From CAZFER01 sp964517495 (GTDB lineage Bacteria > Hinthialibacterota > Hinthialibacteria > Hinthialibacterales > Hinthialibacteraceae), in NCBI GenBank assembly GCA_964517495.1, contig CAZFER010000066.1, positions 1 to 34,957 on the forward strand: 34,957 bases of DNA, given 5' to 3'. Every line of letters begins with the position of its first letter. The first letter of the stretch is position 1. The notes under the pieces are model-generated. The model was not told where the DNA came from, made no database searches, and was given only the letters and a program-made list of their open reading frames with translations. The translations under genes were made by a program, and so were the position numbers. This document shows positions 32,139-34,957 of this stretch, piece after piece.

Positions 32139-34802
32139 TCAAGGATTTGTACCGTTTCCACTCATCCAACCCCGGATTTGTTCAACGATCGTTTTCAAAT
32201 CGTCTTGAACTGGATCAAGCCGAACCGATACCTGAAGAATCTCTTCCGCCTCTTCATATAACCCCAGTTTACAATAAAGTAATCCAAGCGCTCGATGAGA
32301 TGCCGCCAGCGATGGATCGCGGGATACGGCTTCCCTCAATGCATTTTCTGCCTCAGTAAATCGCCCTAACTTAACCAATGCGACCCCATGGTTTAAAGCG
32401 GTATAGGGATTTTCACTATTCTCTTTTTGGGCATCGGCAAATAATGCGCGTGCTTTATCCCATTGATCTTGCTTGGCGGCGATCAATCCTTCTATGATCT
32501 GCGTATAACTCGTCGTGGCGCTTAAATCTTTAATGTGATCCAAATACTCTTTTGCTTCGCTGATGCTATCCTGCTTCAGAGAACTCAGTGCAAGGTTGAA
32601 TTTCACCACCGTGCTATTGGGATCAATGGTTTCTCCCTCTTTTAAAAGAGACTCCGCGTTTTCGTACTCATTATTTTTCATATATGCCGCTGCTTCGTTG
32701 TTAATAATGTCCAATCGTTGGGGAGCGGCCTTTCTCGCACGTTCAAATAACGCCACGGCGTCCGGAATACGCCCTTGCTTTCGATAAAGATCTGCCAGAT
32801 TAAAAATAGCGGGGAGATAAGAGGGATATTGAGCAATTAACTGTTCATAAGTATTCGCCGCGTTTTCCAATTGGCCAAGCTTCTCATAAAACCAGGCAAG
32901 ATTGTAATACGCTTCCGGTAAAGGTGCAGTTTCACCAATGGCATCGGCCAGGCTTGATACTTCGCTCTCGGTTGGATCAGATACATTGAGCAACGTACTA
33001 TTAACGGATGAAAAACGATTCCCCAGTTCTGATTCCGTTTTTAATCGATCCCAAATATCCAACGCATCGGCAATCTCATTTTTTGAAAGTTTTATCAAAG
33101 CGATTCCGTTCCTTGCCTCAGACATCACCTCGGAATCCTGGTTTTCATCCGTAAATGAATCATCGACGGCTTGATACGCTTCCATTGCGCTTGCCATTTC
33201 ATCCAGCCGAAATGACGCATGAGCAAAACCCAGCCTGGCTCGTAACGAACTCGGCACTATATTCAAAGCTTCTTGATAGCACTCTTTGGCTTTTTGAAAC
33301 TGAAAAAGACGCATGAATATTTCACCCCGTATTAGCCATGGGCTTATCACCTGCGGTTTTGATTGGATAAATTCATCCAACAAAGTTAGCGAAGTTTCAA
33401 AATCCTTGGCTAAAAAACGCTCTAGCGCTTTAGCTTGCAGCACATAGGGGTCATTCGGATAACGTTCTTCTAATTGATGAAGATTATCTCTTGCTTGCTC
33501 AATTTTGTTGGATGCGAGCAATGCCATAACCTGATTAACCAACGCCGGAAAAAACGAAGGAGCACTTTGGGCCGAGTCAGAAAAGAAATCCACGGTTCGA
33601 TATTGAGACCGGTCCCTAAATGTTATACACCCCATATTAAAACAGGCCCAAAAATTCTGGGAGTCATAATCAAGAACCCGGTTGTATGCGGTATAAGCTT
33701 CATCCAAATTTTCCTGAGCCAATAGCCGGTTTCCTCGCTCCAATTGGGCTTCACTTAAAAATGGCCAGTTATCGACTAACTCAGCAATAAACGTTTTTGC
33801 TTTTTCATCCTGCTCCAAGCGGGTTAGAATCTCATAAATCAACATGCCCGTATCAGGTTGTTTTTGAATCTCCCAGGCATCCTGCAAATATCGCAATGCG
33901 GTATCTTGCTCCTGCAAAACCAATGCGATTTTTGCCGCTTCCTCCAATGCCCGGCGTTTGTTCTCACCGTCAATAGCTATCAATTCTTTCATTTCGTTAA
34001 AGGCCTGTTCCAAATGGCCTTGTAAATAAAAGGATTTTGCCAGGTGAAATTTGGTTTCCTCTTTAGCCGCACCATGTTGTAAAGCCCTTTGAAACGCTTC
34101 TTTGGCTTCGTCATATTGATTGGCTAATAGGTAACTTTGCCCCAATATCACATAAGGTTCAGACCACCGTGGCGCCATTTCAACCGCTTTTTGGGCGGAT
34201 TGTATGGCTTCTTCAAACTCATGCTGAAGCGCTTGAACTTCAGAAAGCAACATATAGGTTTGTGGGACAGGTTCACTTAAAGTCAATGTACGGGTTAAAT
34301 GGGACTTGGCTTTGTTGAGTTCATCATTCCGGCCTGCTTTACTGCGAAGCAAGGCTACTCCTCCTAGACCTGCTTCCGCTTGGGCTTCATATTTGGTTTC
34401 ACCACTCGCTTTTAAATTATTAAATCTCTCCTCCGCTTGAGAAACTGATCCTTTTTTTAGCCAAATCCAACCTGATAAGGCTAAGGCGCCTGGCTCTTCA
34501 CGTCCATAACGCAATAAGGGATCAAGTGTGGATTGGGCTTTATCATATTGGCGCAATCGATAGTACGAACGAGCAACTAAAAGACGCTCTTCTTTAGTAC
34601 CTGATGTCTCGTCAACTCTTGGCCCTAACAAGGCAATCACACCATTATAATCCCCCCGCCGAAAAAGAGTCTCACCCTGGGCAATGATGTTGGCCTGATG
34701 GATTTTATAAGCGATAACACCCGCAACGATCCCCAAAACAACGACAACCGCAAATGTTATGATAAAAGATTTTGATTTCCACATATTTTTATCGAGCCAC
34801 AT
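32139..34802 (-). CDS. Large membrane-anchored TPR protein
   Basis: The chain has 887 residues. A single N-terminal membrane helix (about 13-33) anchors it, probably with the rest in the periplasm. Nearly all that remains is tetratricopeptide repeats, at least 15 units of 34 residues, for example AEERFNNLKASGETKYEAQA, YDEAKEAFQRALQHG and CYQEALNIVPSSLRARLGFA. A less regular segment lies near 540-620. Proteins of this build act as scaffolds for envelope complexes, including outer-membrane and pilus assembly. It lies upstream of the pilus motor genes on the same strand but 421 bp away. There are two candidate ATGs (34802, 34784), neither with a strong ribosome site. Confidence 0.85.
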   Translation of the reverse strand: MWLDKNMWKSKSFIITFAVVVVLGIVAGVIAYKIHQANIIAQGETLFRRGDYNGVIALLGPRVDETSGTKEERLLVARSYYRLRQYDKAQSTLDPLLRYGREEPGALALSGWIWLKKGSVSQAEERFNNLKASGETKYEAQAEAGLGGVALLRSKAGRNDELNKAKSHLTRTLTLSEPVPQTYMLLSEVQALQHEFEEAIQSAQKAVEMAPRWSEPYVILGQSYLLANQYDEAKEAFQRALQHGAAKEETKFHLAKSFYLQGHLEQAFNEMKELIAIDGENKRRALEEAAKIALVLQEQDTALRYLQDAWEIQKQPDTGMLIYEILTRLEQDEKAKTFIAELVDNWPFLSEAQLERGNRLLAQENLDEAYTAYNRVLDYDSQNFWACFNMGCITFRDRSQYRTVDFFSDSAQSAPSFFPALVNQVMALLASNKIEQARDNLHQLEERYPNDPYVLQAKALERFLAKDFETSLTLLDEFIQSKPQVISPWLIRGEIFMRLFQFQKAKECYQEALNIVPSSLRARLGFAHASFRLDEMASAMEAYQAVDDSFTDENQDSEVMSEARNGIALIKLSKNEIADALDIWDRLKTESELGNRFSSVNSTLLNVSDPTESEVSSLADAIGETAPLPEAYYNLAWFYEKLGQLENAANTYEQLIAQYPSYLPAIFNLADLYRKQGRIPDAVALFERARKAAPQRLDIINNEAAAYMKNNEYENAESLLKEGETIDPNSTVVKFNLALSSLKQDSISEAKEYLDHIKDLSATTSYTQIIEGLIAAKQDQWDKARALFADAQKENSENPYTALNHGVALVKLGRFTEAENALREAVSRDPSLAASHRALGLLYCKLGLYEEAEEILQVSVRLDPVQDDLKTIVEQIRGWMSGNGTNP

Positions 34803-34903
34803 TTATCTATTTAATAAGTTATCTTTTTTTCGAGGTTAATTTCTCTCTCCATCTCCCCAACAATGTATCGCCAGACTCTCCATTCGTCAATTTAACCATT
34901 TTC

Positions 34904-34935
34904 ACATATTGCAGGAGCAAATCCAATGTCAATAA
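34904..34935. repeat. Composite repeat, decayed end fragment (copy D)
   Basis: The 32 bases match 11082-11113 of copy B at 27 positions without gaps (ACATATTGCAGGAGCAAATC and the following CAATGTCAATAA). Only this end module is seen; the large hairpin does not follow before the window ends at 34957. Confidence 0.6.
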
Positions 34936-34957
34936 CATAAATACATATTGAGTCTTT

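Overview
This 35 kb window looks like chromosome from an uncultivated, diderm (Gram-negative type) bacterium. It encodes an outer-membrane beta-barrel, a LolA-like periplasmic protein, a type IV pilus motor set, a pseudopilin of the kind common in deep-branching candidate phyla, and many signal-peptide proteins. I cannot name the phylum from sequence alone. Most genes are ordinary housekeeping or envelope genes in short operons with Shine-Dalgarno sites. There is no rRNA, tRNA, CRISPR array, phage or intact transposon.

Layout. 1-201: one end of a composite palindromic repeat. 202-4227: secreted Gly-rich protein, galactokinase-like GHMP kinase, pseudopilin, secreted lectin-fold (DUF1080-like) protein. 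4348-5443: two back-to-back toxin-antitoxin loci whose toxins are both broken (PIN toxin, internal deletion; BrnT, frameshift) while the antitoxin frames are open. 5504-6298: methyltransferase. 6295-10865 (minus): ftsX-like / envC-like / S41 protease / tsaD, a divisome and cell-wall cluster without ftsE. 10866-11504: gene-free, holding a full copy of the composite palindrome.

11505-15362: metal-related operon (SO_0444-type Cu/Zn permease, ZnuC-like ATPase, ZnuB-like permease, alpha/beta hydrolase, an overlooked 58-residue membrane protein). 15463-21240: ArsR-type repressor followed by an RND exporter, LolA-like protein and outer-membrane barrel; two matching 22-bp AT-rich inverted repeats lie over the arsR promoter and the RND promoter. 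21454-23177 (minus): mazG and an RmlD-like reductase, coupled by ATGA. 23258-26605: secreted unknown, zinc-ribbon/TPR protein, WrbA-like flavoprotein, and an exported AGE-family (cellobiose 2-epimerase-like) enzyme.

26734-26928: remnants of a third toxin locus (ParE-like, internally deleted, fused to a HicB-like tail). 26951-31717 (minus): pilB-pilT-pilB motor operon ending in a strong terminator. 31718-32138: gene-free, with a perfect 62-bp tandem duplication of a hairpin related to the composite repeat. 32139-34802 (minus): large membrane-anchored TPR protein; a decayed repeat copy lies upstream of it.

The most interesting material is (i) the nested palindromic repeat family, present at four places; (ii) three toxin loci that have all lost the toxin, two by an internal deletion joining the first and last parts of the protein; (iii) the inferred ArsR regulon driving a three-component envelope exporter; and (iv) the probably leaderless brnT promoter with its operator.
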